A stretch of 36,086 nt of DNA, from contig BRYA01000291.1 in the NCBI GenBank assembly GCA_030267965.1, forward strand, positions 1-36,086, in the 5' to 3' direction. The notes under the pieces were generated by a model. It did no database searches. It had not been told where the DNA came from and was given only the letters and a program-made list of their open reading frames with translations. The position numbers and the translations under genes are program-made. Source of the DNA: Triparma columacea. Its lineage: Eukaryota; Sar; Bolidophyceae; Parmales; Triparmaceae. Positions within the stretch are counted from its first letter, which is position 1. Every line of letters begins with the position of its first letter. Shown piece after piece: positions 9,225 to 18,660 of this stretch.

Positions 9225-12200
9225 ATGAGTGGTATGAAGTGCCCTCACTGCCAGAAGTCGTTCGTCTCTCAGGGAGGCTGGGAGTACCATGTTGCACAGG
9301 CCGTCTGTGTCGAGAGGGCGAAGAATGGTGGCAAAGGGAGGCAGGGTTCGGGAAAACCTCGGGAAGACTATGTTTATTTAGTGCAGAAGGGGGTTGGCAA
9401 GGATGCCAAAGATATAGAGTATAAGGCTCTTAAGGCTCTCTTAGAGGGAGAGAAACTGCAAGGGGACTTCAAACTCTGGGAGTTGCGCGCCGAGTTACAA
9501 GCAATAGGCACCGGCAAGGCGCTTAGCTTATACCCCGGACTTACCATAACGAAATACACGAAGAAGGGGGTAAGGTTGTTATACGGTTGAAATCTTTCTC
9601 TCGTAACAATCCCCCACGCCCCCTTCTCATCTTCTCGCCCTCCCTCCATCCAACCCCCTCCTCCCGCTAATCCCTTTCCCCTCTCCCCGCACAACCTCTA
9701 TCCGCCCATCGCAGTGGGCAAGCAAAAAAGGGATGGCGGGAAGGACTGATGAGGCGAAGAAGGCCACGTCTGTAAGTAAACATCCCACGTCCCCCCCCCC
9801 CCTTCTCGCCCTCCCTCCATCCAACCCCCTCCTCCCGATAATCCGTTTCCCCTCTCCCCGCACAACCTCTATCCGCCCATCGCAGAAGAAACTCAGCGAT
9901 CTGAAGAAGGGGGTAAAGACCGGGCCGCAAACTGATGAGCACAAGGTAAGTAACCACCCCACGTCCCCCCCCCCCTTTCTCGCCCCCCCTCCATCCAACC
10001 CCCTCCTCCCGATAATCCCTTTCCCCTCTCCCCGCACAACCTCTATTCGCCCATCTCAGCAAGCCTGTCGTGAAGCGAAGTTGAAGTTCTGGAGGGACCT
10101 CACCCCTGAGAAGAAGAAGGCAGTTTCTGTACGTAGCCATCCCACGCCCCCCCTCCATCCAACCCCACTCACCCTTCTAATCCCTTTCCCTCTCCCCACC
10201 TGCAGAGGAAAATTAGCCTTGCACTACGAAAATACTTCAAAAAGCTATTCAGCACGCTCAAATTTAGGAAGTACGCCCTACGCCTTGCCTCCGCCCTTCT
10301 CAACCGCGCCGCTGCTGAGGATGAGGTGAGAATTAGTGTCAGAAACAGTTCAGCACTTCAAAGTTAAGCACTTCGCATGAACCAACACCCTGTGTAACTA
10401 TCCGTTACGTTTTTCGCTGCGCTCGTCCTCCCTCCACTACGCACCTAACACTGTCTTCCCCGTCTTCCCCGAAGGTTCAACCTTCCTCCGCCCAACATGC
10501 TGTCCAAGAGGAAATGGAGTGGGTGCAATGCGAGAAGTGCGAGAAGTGGAGGAAACTTCCGCCCAACCTGTCCGCTGCCGACCTCCCCGACAAATGGTTT
10601 TGCGCCATGAACACGTGGGACAAGAGCTCAGCGAGCTGCCACGTCGAGGAGAATGTCGACGAGAACGAGATCGAGGGAGAGTTTACCATCCTCAGTGGTG
10701 AGAGTGCGACTCCTTCCTCTCCCGAGAAGGTTCCTCCCTCTCCCCCGACCTCCGTCGCCTCTCCCCCAATCCCTGATGCCGCAGCTTCCCCTGTCGCCGC
10801 AGCTTCCTCTGTCGCCGCAGCTTCCTCTGTCGCCGCGGAAACCACCATTCCTCCCCACGCATCCGAGGATTCTACCACTCCCTCGCTTCCCTTCAAGGGT
10901 AAGGCAGACGCCAAGATATTTTCAAATCGGCTGGAGCAACGTAAGCGGCAGCGGAGGGGAAAGCGTGGTAACACTAGCGCCCCTCTTCCCCCCCCAATCT
11001 CCGTCACCTCTCTCCCCCCCCCAATCTCCGTCACCTCTCTCCCAAAACTTTACACCGGTGCTGGGATGAAAACTCTCGTGGAAGGGCGAGCGAAAATTTT
11101 CCGCGAAGCCAATAAGGGGAAAGTAGAGGCAAGCTCCTTCGAGGCCTTAGGGGAAGAGTGCCTAGAGTACCACTACACCAATCACGGCACGTTGCCCACT
11201 CCGCAACAGTTTGTAAAGTATATCGCTTCACGAACCGCTGGACTTGTCACTCCATTTGCGGTTGTCCTCGCACATCAATTTGTGCTGCAGCTCTACCTGG
11301 AACAGCACCCGTTCCTCGAGGATCACGCTTCCTACCCGCTGTTAGGAGACCCAAAGAATCGACAATGGTTGTTGGTGAGAATGGATGGGGCGATAGTGAG
11401 GGGGCGAGGGAAGTTGGCTACTATCACTCACCATCGCATTCGTCGTAACGCCGTACGCGCACACAGGACTTGGGAGTGAGCCCCACCGCTCTAGACGGAT
11501 ATTTCTTAAACCGCGAAAGGGTATTAAACATGCCACCAAACTCAATGGCTTCTGCGAAGGACAACATCAATAATTCGGTGAGAATGTGGGAGGAGTACCG
11601 CAACCAAATTGCATATCTCGAGAACTCACCAAAACCCCATGCTCTCGCTTTTGTCGCAGAGTCTGTGTTGGTCGAGCTTGAACTATTTTTTCCTCTACTC
11701 GGGGATAAAGGGCCACTTCGGTATCCTTGCTGACATGAAGAAATCCTCCGGGGAGGTCTCGATGCTGATGCTCTTCATCGGGTTCATGGGAGGGTGGAAA
11801 AAATTCACACACCTTCAGTCTGGACAACGCACGACAGAGTTCGTACGTCGCTACGTTAGCCTCGTAAAGCTACTAACCTCCACGACAGCCTCCACGACAG
11901 CAGCGAACGCCTTCCCGATGCAAGTTTTCGTCCACACAAAGAAGGGACAACACGAGACAAGCGTAACGGACCGTCGGCTTGGGAAAAATCAGTGGGCTGC
12001 CATGCGAAACAGAGTCCAGACAGGAGGGGCCCTCCCAGGAAAGGGCAGGATTACGAGCGTGAAAGTGGAGCTCAATGGAAGCACGGAGGAGGATCAGGGT
12101 AATGTCGACGAGGGGCAGGGACCGACGGTGGATGAGGGAGAGGCTATGTTCAAAGTGGCGACGGAGCAGAATACTGGCTTGGAGGAGATGTTGGAAGAAA

Positions 12201-12289
12201 CTGCTCAAAACATAGTTGAGGAGGAGGAGGAAGGAGTGCAAGGGGGGGGCGAGGGGGGGGGGGGGGGGAAGAGGCAGAAAACGGGTTAG
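9225..12289 (+). CDS. C2HC finger plus CW-type zinc-finger protein
   Basis: Eight exons join without a frame break: 9225..9569, 9715..9771, 9886..9945, 10060..10128, 10206..10325, 10475..11374, 11467..11577 and 11660..12289, about 763 residues; every junction is phase 0. Residues 5-30 form a C2HC finger (CPHCQKSFVSQGGWEYH then C). The four short exons encode basic Lys-rich segments. Exon 6 opens with a CW domain at about 232-275 (WVQCEKCEKWRKLP ... WFCAMN ... C), a fold that reads histone H3K4 methylation in known proteins. A Ser/Ala/Pro linker with two tandem repeats follows, then an unrecognised helical region (about 400-690) and an acidic/Gly tail ending in KRQK. A nuclear chromatin role is inferred from the two zinc folds. 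I have not recognised the C-terminal half. Exon 6's acceptor (CCCCGAAG) is the least certain junction. Confidence 0.72.
9570..10205 (+). repeat. Tandemly duplicated introns 1-4 with intervening mini-exons
   Basis: The last 81 bases of introns 1 (9570-9714) and 2 (9772-9885) differ at 2 positions, and introns 2 and 3 (9946-10059) differ at 4. Introns 2 and 3 are both 114 bases and also share their 5' ends (GTAAGTAA, then CCCACGT and a poly-C run). Intron 4 (10129-10205) keeps a shorter version (CCATCCAACCCC, TAATCCCTTTCCC). Exon plus intron units measure 171 and 174 bases. Intervening exons are 57-69 bases and share only short words such as ACTGATGAG. Confidence 0.9.
10778..10831 (+). repeat. 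18-base tandem repeat in coding sequence, 3 copies
   Basis: Three consecutive copies of GCCGCAGCTTCCTCTGTC (first copy with one change) encode the Ala/Ser-rich AAS(S/P)V linker just after the CW domain. The repeat keeps frame because its unit is 18 bases. Confidence 0.9.
10988..11041 (+). repeat. 27-base coding tandem repeat, 2 copies
   Basis: Two copies encode PPPISVTSL back to back in exon 6 of the C2HC-CW gene. Each copy includes a poly-C run. Confidence 0.85.
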
Positions 12290-12951
12290 GAGGGAAAATT
12301 ATAGTTGTTGGTTACATAGAAACCGTAGCATTCGCCTTTCTCTTCGCCTACCACCCTTCCCTTCGCCCACACTCCCCCCCCCTCCCCTCACCTCACCTCA
12401 ACACGCTCTCTAACCGTAGCCAGGAGTTTCTCGGCACCTCTAATCTCGTCATAACCTGCACCGTCCACGTCGTCCACGTCGTCCACGTTTCGCTCAATTG
12501 CATCGCCCTAACAGTTTGTGCCCGAGGAAGCAGAGAAATGGTTTGAAATTATTGCTCAAATGGAAGGGGAAAGGTAAAAAAAAAAGAGGAAGTGGTTCAA
12601 CGTCCAACTTGAGACTTCCAGCGAAAACCCGTAAGGTGGTTTGGGGCCGGGGGGGCTGTTAGGGTTGGAGAGGAAAAAAGTTCCGGTAGGTCCAAAGTAG
12701 TAATGACCTTTTTGGAGCAACGAGGAGAGAGAGGGGAGGTTAAGGACGCGGGAGGGACTTGAGGGAAGGTAGCAAAAGCAGGTTTCAGGGCTGGGAGGCT
12801 GAGTGAAGGATTTTTTGTCATGTTGAATTGTGAAGAATTGGTGGGCTTGGTGGTGAGTCAACATCAAGTGATTCTGTTCTTTTTTTCGAATTTTTAATTA
12901 AACAACTGACAACACAAGGGCAACAACAACAACAACAATAAATAGGTATGC
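12290..12951. other. Convergent intergenic region without a supported gene
   Basis: This 662-base stretch lies between the convergent C2HC-CW gene and sulfotransferase 1. It holds a 9-base repeat (GTCCACGTC, about three copies at 12462-12488), poly-A and poly-G runs, and a CAACAACAACAA stretch just before the sulfotransferase stop that recurs downstream of the second paralogue. A minus-strand open frame at 12556-12867 is low complexity and not supported. Confidence 0.5.
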
Positions 12952-14301
12952 CTACCCCCCCCCCCCCCCCTCCGTCCATTCCTCTAGCCCCGAAAGTTTG
13001 TACCCCAGCAAATTCATAATCCTCATATCAATATTCTCGTCAAAGAACTTCAAGTCCTCGTCCTTGTAACCCACCACCCTCCGCTCCTCGTCCCCGTACT
13101 TTATCATGCTCGCCTCCTTGCCCCCCGTGTTACCATGTGACTTCGCAGCCCCCTCCTTAGTCTTAAACTCGCCGCCCTCCTTAAACTTCCCCCCAGCGCA
13201 GTCGCAAATACCCTTGACGGTCTCCTCAGGCCTGAAAAGAAGGTCCTCGTACCTCACGATCAACCTGGGGAAGTCGTCCACCGAGTCACCTATGTAGTCC
13301 CCGTACCACTCGTTCCACATCCCCACAAGTCCCGGGTACGTCTTGTGTCCCCACTCATGGTGCTCCACGGCGGACTGGTAAGTGACCTTCACCGGTATCT
13401 GGGAGCCATCCTCGTCGAGAAAATTCGGGCACTCGACCTGTTGGTGCTTCCAATTAGCCGCGTACCTGTTCTTGCACATACTGTTCATCCATGTAAGTGG
13501 GTCTTTAACCATTACCAAGGGAAGACAATCCTCAACTACCAGACCTTTACCCTCGTACGTCCTTGGGGTGTGGGTGTTGCGGGCAGCGAGGGGGTTATGC
13601 TTACCCCATGGGACCTGGAAATGATGATTGTTAGGCGCGAAATCACAGTTCATTTCAAGCAGACTCGTTAGGAGGTTCGTACCAGTGTTGAAGAGGCCGG
13701 CTGGGGACGCGTAACGACGTCCTGCAGGGACGGAGGAACGGTAGCGCTCGCAGGTACCGTCGTCTAGACCGAGGGTTCTGGTTGTTTCGCCGTACATTCT
13801 GACAGACTCTTTGTGGGGGGTATCGTGGACATGGGTGAGGCGGAGACGGGCCTGGACGGAGTTTAAGGACTCTGTTGATAGCGAAGAGGGAGAGAGGGGG
13901 GAGGAATTGGAGGTGATACCGCCGCGAAGGGACGGCGAACTCACGTCGCCCACGCCGCCCACGTCGACGGCATCTGTGGAGGTGGAGGTGGAGGGGCTTG
14001 GTTGTTCTCCAGACTCTGGTCTTATTCTCCATACTCCATCATTGGATTTGTATATGATGGTTATTGGTGTTATTGGTGTTATTGGTGTGTTTGATATAGG
14101 TGATGCGGGCGATATGATAGTATTTCCTTGGGCATTTTTTGCCACAGTTCCGTGTATGAGATCGAAATCGGTCGTGAAAGTAGTGAGAATTTTAGGAGGA
14201 ATTTGACTCCATTGTCCAATATCTAGGTGGGATATCACAAACAAGGTGGAAGTTAATGAGACAAGAACAAGAAGGAGCATTAGAATGCTTAATAGACGCA
14301 T
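12952..14301 (-). CDS. Sulfotransferase-like type II membrane protein, copy 1
   Basis: Intronless, 449 residues, from ATG 14301 to a TAG at 12952-12954. A hydrophobic anchor lies at about residues 5-25 (MRLLSILMLLLVLVSLTSTL), typical of a Golgi type II enzyme. A variable Ser/Thr/Pro stem follows, then a globular domain: PAGLFNTGTNLLTSLLEMNC resembles the 5'-phosphosulfate-binding loop of PAPS sulfotransferases, VMVKDPLTWMNSM the 3'-phosphate-binding strand (RDP-like), and FPRLIVRYEDLLFRPEETV the family's RYEDL segment. The acceptor is unknown but would be a secretory-pathway glycan or protein. The C-terminus is a Gly run coded by a poly-C tract (plus strand) at the stop codon. The stem contains an ITP repeat absent from copy 2. 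It is divergent from the first ankyrin-MYND gene. Confidence 0.72.
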   Translation of the reverse strand: MRLLSILMLLLVLVSLTSTLFVISHLDIGQWSQIPPKILTTFTTDFDLIHGTVAKNAQGNTIISPASPISNTPITPITPITIIYKSNDGVWRIRPESGEQPSPSTSTSTDAVDVGGVGDVSSPSLRGGITSNSSPLSPSSLSTESLNSVQARLRLTHVHDTPHKESVRMYGETTRTLGLDDGTCERYRSSVPAGRRYASPAGLFNTGTNLLTSLLEMNCDFAPNNHHFQVPWGKHNPLAARNTHTPRTYEGKGLVVEDCLPLVMVKDPLTWMNSMCKNRYAANWKHQQVECPNFLDEDGSQIPVKVTYQSAVEHHEWGHKTYPGLVGMWNEWYGDYIGDSVDDFPRLIVRYEDLLFRPEETVKGICDCAGGKFKEGGEFKTKEGAAKSHGNTGGKEASMIKYGDEERRVVGYKDEDLKFFDENIDMRIMNLLGYKLSGLEEWTEGGGGG

Positions 14302-14510
14302 CAGAGGGAGGACAATAAATGATAGCGAAGAAAATCATTTTTGGGGTTGGACAGCACCATTCAATTTTTGGGGTTTGTTTCGACTGGAGACACATAACAG
14401 CACCTACACGACACTTCTGCCTGCGTGGAGTACTCTCAAGGCTTTGTTGATCACTTTCATATCGTAATTTGCCGCTATAAACACAAATTTTGGGGTAGGT
14501 TCGCCCAAAA
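14302..14510. promoter_or_regulatory. Shared promoter region, sulfotransferase 1 / ankyrin-MYND 1
   Basis: Divergent 209-base spacer. Its right half (from about 14397) is the conserved promoter block found in front of all four ankyrin-MYND genes (CACCTACACGACACTTCT onward, then ATCGTAATTTGCCGC and a TATA box). Confidence 0.6.
14476..14481 (+). promoter_or_regulatory. TATA box, ankyrin-MYND gene 1
   Basis: TATAAA within GCCGCTATAAAC, 35 bases before ATG. The same element stands at the same distance in all four copies. Confidence 0.7.
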
Positions 14511-15685
14511 ATGGAATCAAAATCAGAGGCACAATCGTCACACAATTCATCAGAGACCACAAATGTGACAGTATCTAGTTGGGACGATTTGACAGACGAT
14601 CAGCAGTGTTGCATAACCTGGGCTGGTAACCAAGACTGGGATCTCATCAAGGGGTATGCCAAGGAACATGGTCCTGAGGGTTTGTTAGGCGTTTATAAAA
14701 TGATTGTTGATGAGAAATGGGCGATAATCTCAGTCCTCTATATCGCCTCTCGTCACAATAATGTTGAGATGGTCAAGCTCACCTTAGAGGCCGGCTTCGA
14801 CAACAAGGAAGCCATGTACATGGCCGCAGAGATATCAATGAAGAATAGTGACAATTCAACAATCTTGAGATTGCTCTTAGAACATGGACTTGACCCTAAT
14901 ATAGACATACGAGTCGAAGGGTTGGTGAAACACTCTTGCAACCTTTTGATGTCTGCTGCTGGAAGGGGGCACATTGATCAGGCCATAGCACTTCTCGATC
15001 ATGGAGCAAATGTGAACAAGATAATGGTTAACCCTGATGATGAAGATGTTATTTCACCACTAACTTTTACTGTCAGTTGTGGAGCACACGACATGTGCAG
15101 GCTGTTTCTCACGCGCGGTGCTATTCCAACCACCAACGAGGTGTTTTATGTGTTTGGTCATTGCCTCCTAGCGTGCAAAGGAGAACACCCTAAGCTTAGT
15201 AGAGATGTCGCAATAAAGATGTTCACAACATTTCTTCATCTCGGAAAGCCCGATTCCGATGTAGTTCGAGACAAATTCAATAAATGCCATTCTTCCATAC
15301 GAGATCCTACAATCGCCAACATCACGAAACATTACCTTGAAGGCCGTCCCTTCTGCTGCTTTGTTTGCGAGGCTCTAACTGCTAAGGAGGTGGGGCGTGA
15401 CAAGCTCCTAATGTGTCCCTGTCGCAACGTCGCCTACTGCTCGNNNNNNNNNNNNNNNNNNNNNNNNNNNNNNNNNNNNNNNNNNNNNNNNNNNNNNNNN
15501 NNNNNNNNNNNNNNNNNNNNNGTGAGGCGATGGTCAAGAAAAGATCCAAGACAGGGAAGGGGATGGCAGGGGGAGGAGCGGATGCGGAAGTAGCGGATGT
15601 GGGAGTAGCGGAAGGAGCAGTTGCGATGGGGAAGAATGGCAAGAAGGGCAAGAAGGGGAAGAAGGGTAGGGGTAAGAAGAAGTGA
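14511..15685 (+). CDS. Ankyrin-MYND protein 1, interrupted by assembly gap
   Basis: First gene of the array, intronless. It begins with an Asn/Ser/Thr-rich N-terminus, then ankyrin-type helices (NVEMVKLTLEAGFD, STILRLLLEHGLDPNI, GHIDQAIALLDHGANVNK), then a MYND zinc finger starting FCCFVCEAL ... LMCPCRNVAYCS. 78 undetermined bases (15444-15521) replace the rest of the finger. After the gap the frame resumes as the basic tail (EAMVKKRSKTGKG ... GKKGKKGKKGRGKKK) in a different phase. In copies 2-4 the matching piece is 73 bases, so the gap is five bases too long and the frameshift is an artefact. Ankyrin plus MYND suggests protein-protein interaction, perhaps nuclear given the Lys-rich end; the function is unknown. 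Confidence 0.85.
15444..15521. other. Assembly gap (78 N)
   Basis: Undetermined bases inside the MYND finger of ankyrin-MYND gene 1. The paralogues carry 73 bases between the same flanking words (CTACTGCTCG and GTGAGGCGATGG). Confidence 0.99.
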
Positions 15686-15712
15686 ACGAAACAATACAGT
15701 AATGCGGCAGCT

Positions 15713-15754
15713 ATAAGCAATTATTCAGAATTCGATGTACATCAAATTGCTTAT
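15713..15754. repeat. Inverted repeat behind ankyrin-MYND gene 1
   Basis: Perfect 10-base arms ATAAGCAATT / AATTGCTTAT separated by 22 bases, starting 27 bases after the stop. It could form a hairpin in the 3'UTR or mark the 3' end. The same block follows genes 2 and 3. Confidence 0.65.
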
Positions 15755-15944
15755 TTTTTATTGCGATTAGCGTGAGGATTGCTGTAATTTTGTCCCCTCC
15801 TGCTAAAAAGAAACTTTCTCAGATTTTGGGGTTGGTGTGATGGCAGTTTTGGTTTGACTCCAATATTAGCACCTACACGACACTTCTGCCTAAGTGGAGT
15901 AGCCTCAAGATTTTATTGATAAGTTTCACATCGTAATTTGCCGC

Positions 15945-15950
15945 TATAAA
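15945..15950 (+). promoter_or_regulatory. TATA box, ankyrin-MYND gene 2
   Basis: TATAAA 35 bases before ATG 15980, inside the promoter block that starts near 15868. Confidence 0.7.
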
Positions 15951-15979
15951 CTAAACATTTGGGATAGGTTCGCTCAAAA

Positions 15980-17161
15980 ATGGAAAAACAATCAGAGGTA
16001 CAATCGTCACACAAATCATCAGAGACCACAAATGTGACAGTACATAGTTTGGACGATTTGAAAGACGGTCAGGAGATGTGCTTGAAATGGGCTAATGAGC
16101 AAGACTGGGATCGCATCAAGGGGTATGCCAAGGAACATGGTCCTGAGGTTTTGTTAGGCGCTTATAGAGAGGATGTTGATGAGGAATGGAGGATATTTTC
16201 AGTCCTCACAAGCGCCTCACATCACAAAAATGTTGAGATGGTCAAGTTTACTTTAGACGCCGGCTTCAACAACAAGGAAGCCATGTATTCGGCCGCAATC
16301 ATATCAATGGAGAATAGTGACAATTCAACAATCTTGAGATTGCTCTTAGAACATGGACTTGATCCTAATATAGACCTACGAGTCGAAGGGGTGGTGAAAC
16401 ACTCTTGCAACCTTTTGATGTCTGCTGCTGGAAGGGGACACATTGATCAGGCCATAGCACTTCTCGATCATGGAGCAAATGTGAACAAGACAGTGGTCAA
16501 CGTTGATGGAGATGTTGTTTCACCACTTACAGAAACTGTCAATTATGGAGCGCACGACTTATGCAGGCTAATTCTCACGCGCGGTGCTATACCAACAACC
16601 AACGACGTGGATAATGTGTTTTATATCTGCCTCAGAGCGTGCAAAGGAGAAAACCCTGGGCTTAGTAGAGATGGCGCAATAAAGATGTTCGTAACATTTC
16701 TTCATCTCGGAAAGCCCGATTCCGATGTAGTTCGAGACAGATTCGATTCTTTCGCACCTTCCAGACACGATCCTACAATCACCAACATCACGAAACATTA
16801 CCTTCAAGGCCGTCCCTTCTGCTGCTTTGTTTGCGAGGCTCTAACTGCTAAGGAGGTGGGGCGTGACAAGCTCCTAATGTGTCCCTGTCGCAACGTCGCC
16901 TACTGCTCGAGGGAGTGCCAGCTCAAGCACTGGAAGGAGCACAAGGTGCTATGCACGGGACCGCTGAACGAAAAGGGGGAGAGTGAGGCGATGGTCAAGA
17001 AAAGATCCAAGACAGGGAAGGGGATGGCAGGGGGAGGAGCGGATGCGGAAGTAGCGGATGTGGGAGTAGCGGAAGGAGCAGTTGCGGAAGGAGCAGTTGC
17101 GACGGGGAAGAATGGCAAGAAGGGGAAGAAGGGGAAGAAGGGTAGGGGTAAGAAGAAGTGA
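15980..17161 (+). CDS. Ankyrin-MYND protein 2
   Basis: Intronless, 393 residues. Ankyrin-type repeats lie at about 75-165 (HKNVEMVKFTLDAGFN, STILRLLLEHGLDPNI, GHIDQAIALLDHGANVNK). After a helical spacer (SDVVRDRFDS ... NITKHYLQG) the complete MYND finger is at about 288-330: CCFVCEAL, CPCRNVAYCSRECQLKHW, then HKVLC, with all Cys/His ligands in place. The tail has Ala/Val/Gly/Glu mini-repeats (EGAVAEGAVA, one unit more than copy 1) and ends in GKKGKKGKKGRGKKK, a likely nuclear or nucleic-acid-binding tail. Copy-specific windows lie near residues 45-80 and 165-190, while the third ankyrin repeat and the finger are nearly invariant. Function unknown. Confidence 0.9.
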   Translation: MEKQSEVQSSHKSSETTNVTVHSLDDLKDGQEMCLKWANEQDWDRIKGYAKEHGPEVLLGAYREDVDEEWRIFSVLTSASHHKNVEMVKFTLDAGFNNKEAMYSAAIISMENSDNSTILRLLLEHGLDPNIDLRVEGVVKHSCNLLMSAAGRGHIDQAIALLDHGANVNKTVVNVDGDVVSPLTETVNYGAHDLCRLILTRGAIPTTNDVDNVFYICLRACKGENPGLSRDGAIKMFVTFLHLGKPDSDVVRDRFDSFAPSRHDPTITNITKHYLQGRPFCCFVCEALTAKEVGRDKLLMCPCRNVAYCSRECQLKHWKEHKVLCTGPLNEKGESEAMVKKRSKTGKGMAGGGADAEVADVGVAEGAVAEGAVATGKNGKKGKKGKKGRGKKK

Positions 17162-17188
17162 ACGAAACAATACAGTAATGCGGCGGCT

Positions 17189-17230
17189 ATAAGCAATTAT
17201 TCAGAATTCGATGTACATCAAATGGCTTAA
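17189..17230. repeat. Inverted repeat behind ankyrin-MYND gene 2 (right arm decayed)
   Basis: Same 3' block as behind gene 1, but the right arm reads AAATGGCTTAA and no longer pairs perfectly with ATAAGCAATT. Confidence 0.5.
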
Positions 17231-17435
17231 TTTTTAATTGCGATTAGCGTGAGAAAGAACAATTTCATATTTCTCCTTCTAATTTTGTCCCTCAATTTCG
17301 ACTCCTGCTTCCAATTCGAAATTCAAGAGCAACTTTCTCAGAGGTGGACTCCAATATTAGCACCTACACGACACTTCTACCTACGTAGAGTACTTTCAAG
17401 GTTTTTTGGATCACTTTCACATCGTAATTTGCCGC

Positions 17436-17441
17436 TATAAA
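17436..17441 (+). promoter_or_regulatory. TATA box, ankyrin-MYND gene 3
   Basis: TATAAA 34 bases before ATG 17470, in the conserved promoter block starting near 17355. Confidence 0.7.
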
Positions 17442-17469
17442 CTTACATTCGGGATAGGTTCGCTCAAAA

Positions 17470-18633
17470 ATGGCATCACAATCTGAGGTACAATCGTCAC
17501 ACAAATCATCAGAGACCACAAATGTGACAGTGCATAGTTGGGACGATTTGACAGACGGTCAGCGGTTGTGTATAGATTGGGCTTGTGAGCAAGACTGGGA
17601 TCGCATCAAGGGGTATGCCATTGAACATGGTCCTGAGGTTTTGTTTGGCGTTTATACAGAGAGGAATGTGGTATATTCAGTCCTCACAGTGGCCTCATCT
17701 TACCAAAACGTTGAGATGGTCAAACTTATCTTAGAGGCCGGCTTCGACAACAATGAAGCCATGTACTCGGCCGCAGAAATGTCAATGAGGAATAGTGACA
17801 ATTCAACAATCTTGAGATTGCTCTTAGAACATGGACTTGACCCTAATATAGACATACGAGTCGAAGGGTTGGTGAAACACTCTTGCAACCTTTTGATGTC
17901 TGCTGCTGGAAGGGGGCACATTGATCAGGCCATAGCACTTCTTGATCATGGAGCAAATGTGAACAAGGCAGTGGTTGACCCTCAGGTCTGTGATGGAGAT
18001 GTTATTTCAACACTTACTTATACTATGAGTCATGGAGCACACGACATATGCAAGCTGTTTCTCACGCGTGGTGCTATTCCAACCACCAACGACGTGTTTT
18101 ATGTGTTTAGTCAGTGCCTCAAAGCGTGCAAAGGAGAACACCCTATTCTTAGTAGAGATGTCGCAATAAAGACGTTCGCAACATTTCTTCATCTCGGAAA
18201 GCCCGATTCTGACGTAGTTCGAGACAGATTCAATTCTTTTGCACCTTCCCGTCGCGATCCTGTAATCACCAACATCACGAAACATTACCTTCAAGGCCGT
18301 CCCTTCTGCTGCTTTGTTTGCGAAGCTCTAACTGCCAAGGAGGTGGGGCGTGACAAGCTCCATATGTGTCCCTGTCGCACTGTCGCTTACTGCTCGAGGG
18401 AGTGCCAGCTCAAGCACTGGAGGGAACACAAGGTGCTTTGCACGGGACCGCTGAACGAAAGGGGTGAGAGTGAGGCAATGGTCAAGAAAAGATCCAAGAC
18501 AGGGAAGGGGATGGCAGGGGGAGTAGCGGATGTGGGAGTAGCGGATGTGGGAGTAGCAGAAGGAGCAGTTGCGACGGGGAAGAATGGCAAGAAGGGGAAG
18601 AAGGGGAAGAAGGGTAGGGGTAAGAAGAAGTGA
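17470..18633 (+). CDS. Ankyrin-MYND protein 3
   Basis: Intronless, 387 residues, same order as its neighbours: Ser/Thr-rich N-terminus, ankyrin-type repeats (NVEMVKLILEAGFDN, STILRLLLEHGLDPNI, GHIDQAIALLDHGANVNK), complete MYND finger (CCFVCEAL; CPCRTVAYCSRECQLKHW; HKVLC) and Lys/Gly tail. Distinctive changes: a shortened loop after the WDDLTDGQ segment (VYTERNVVYSVLTVAS), an insertion after NKAVVDPQ, and ADVGVADVGVAEG mini-repeats in the tail. Its central block is DNA-identical over long runs to copy 1, suggesting recent duplication or gene conversion. Function unknown. Confidence 0.9.
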   Translation: MASQSEVQSSHKSSETTNVTVHSWDDLTDGQRLCIDWACEQDWDRIKGYAIEHGPEVLFGVYTERNVVYSVLTVASSYQNVEMVKLILEAGFDNNEAMYSAAEMSMRNSDNSTILRLLLEHGLDPNIDIRVEGLVKHSCNLLMSAAGRGHIDQAIALLDHGANVNKAVVDPQVCDGDVISTLTYTMSHGAHDICKLFLTRGAIPTTNDVFYVFSQCLKACKGEHPILSRDVAIKTFATFLHLGKPDSDVVRDRFNSFAPSRRDPVITNITKHYLQGRPFCCFVCEALTAKEVGRDKLHMCPCRTVAYCSRECQLKHWREHKVLCTGPLNERGESEAMVKKRSKTGKGMAGGVADVGVADVGVAEGAVATGKNGKKGKKGKKGRGKKK

Positions 18634-18660
18634 ACGAAACAATACAGTAATGCGGCGGCT

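Noticed and set aside
9733..10329. A single Pro/Ser-rich protein read through the repeated C-rich tract
   Set aside because: The proline-rich parts are intron sequence; the short basic segments between them join phase 0 across matching GT..AG ends.
12556..12867. Minus-strand frame of about 100 residues between the CW-finger gene and sulfotransferase 1
   Set aside because: Ser/Pro/Phe-rich composition driven by C/T runs, with no motif or neighbour support.
15522..15593. Frameshifted end of ankyrin-MYND gene 1 as a true pseudogene
   Set aside because: The shift equals the five-base excess of the N gap over the paralogues; flanking sequence is intact.
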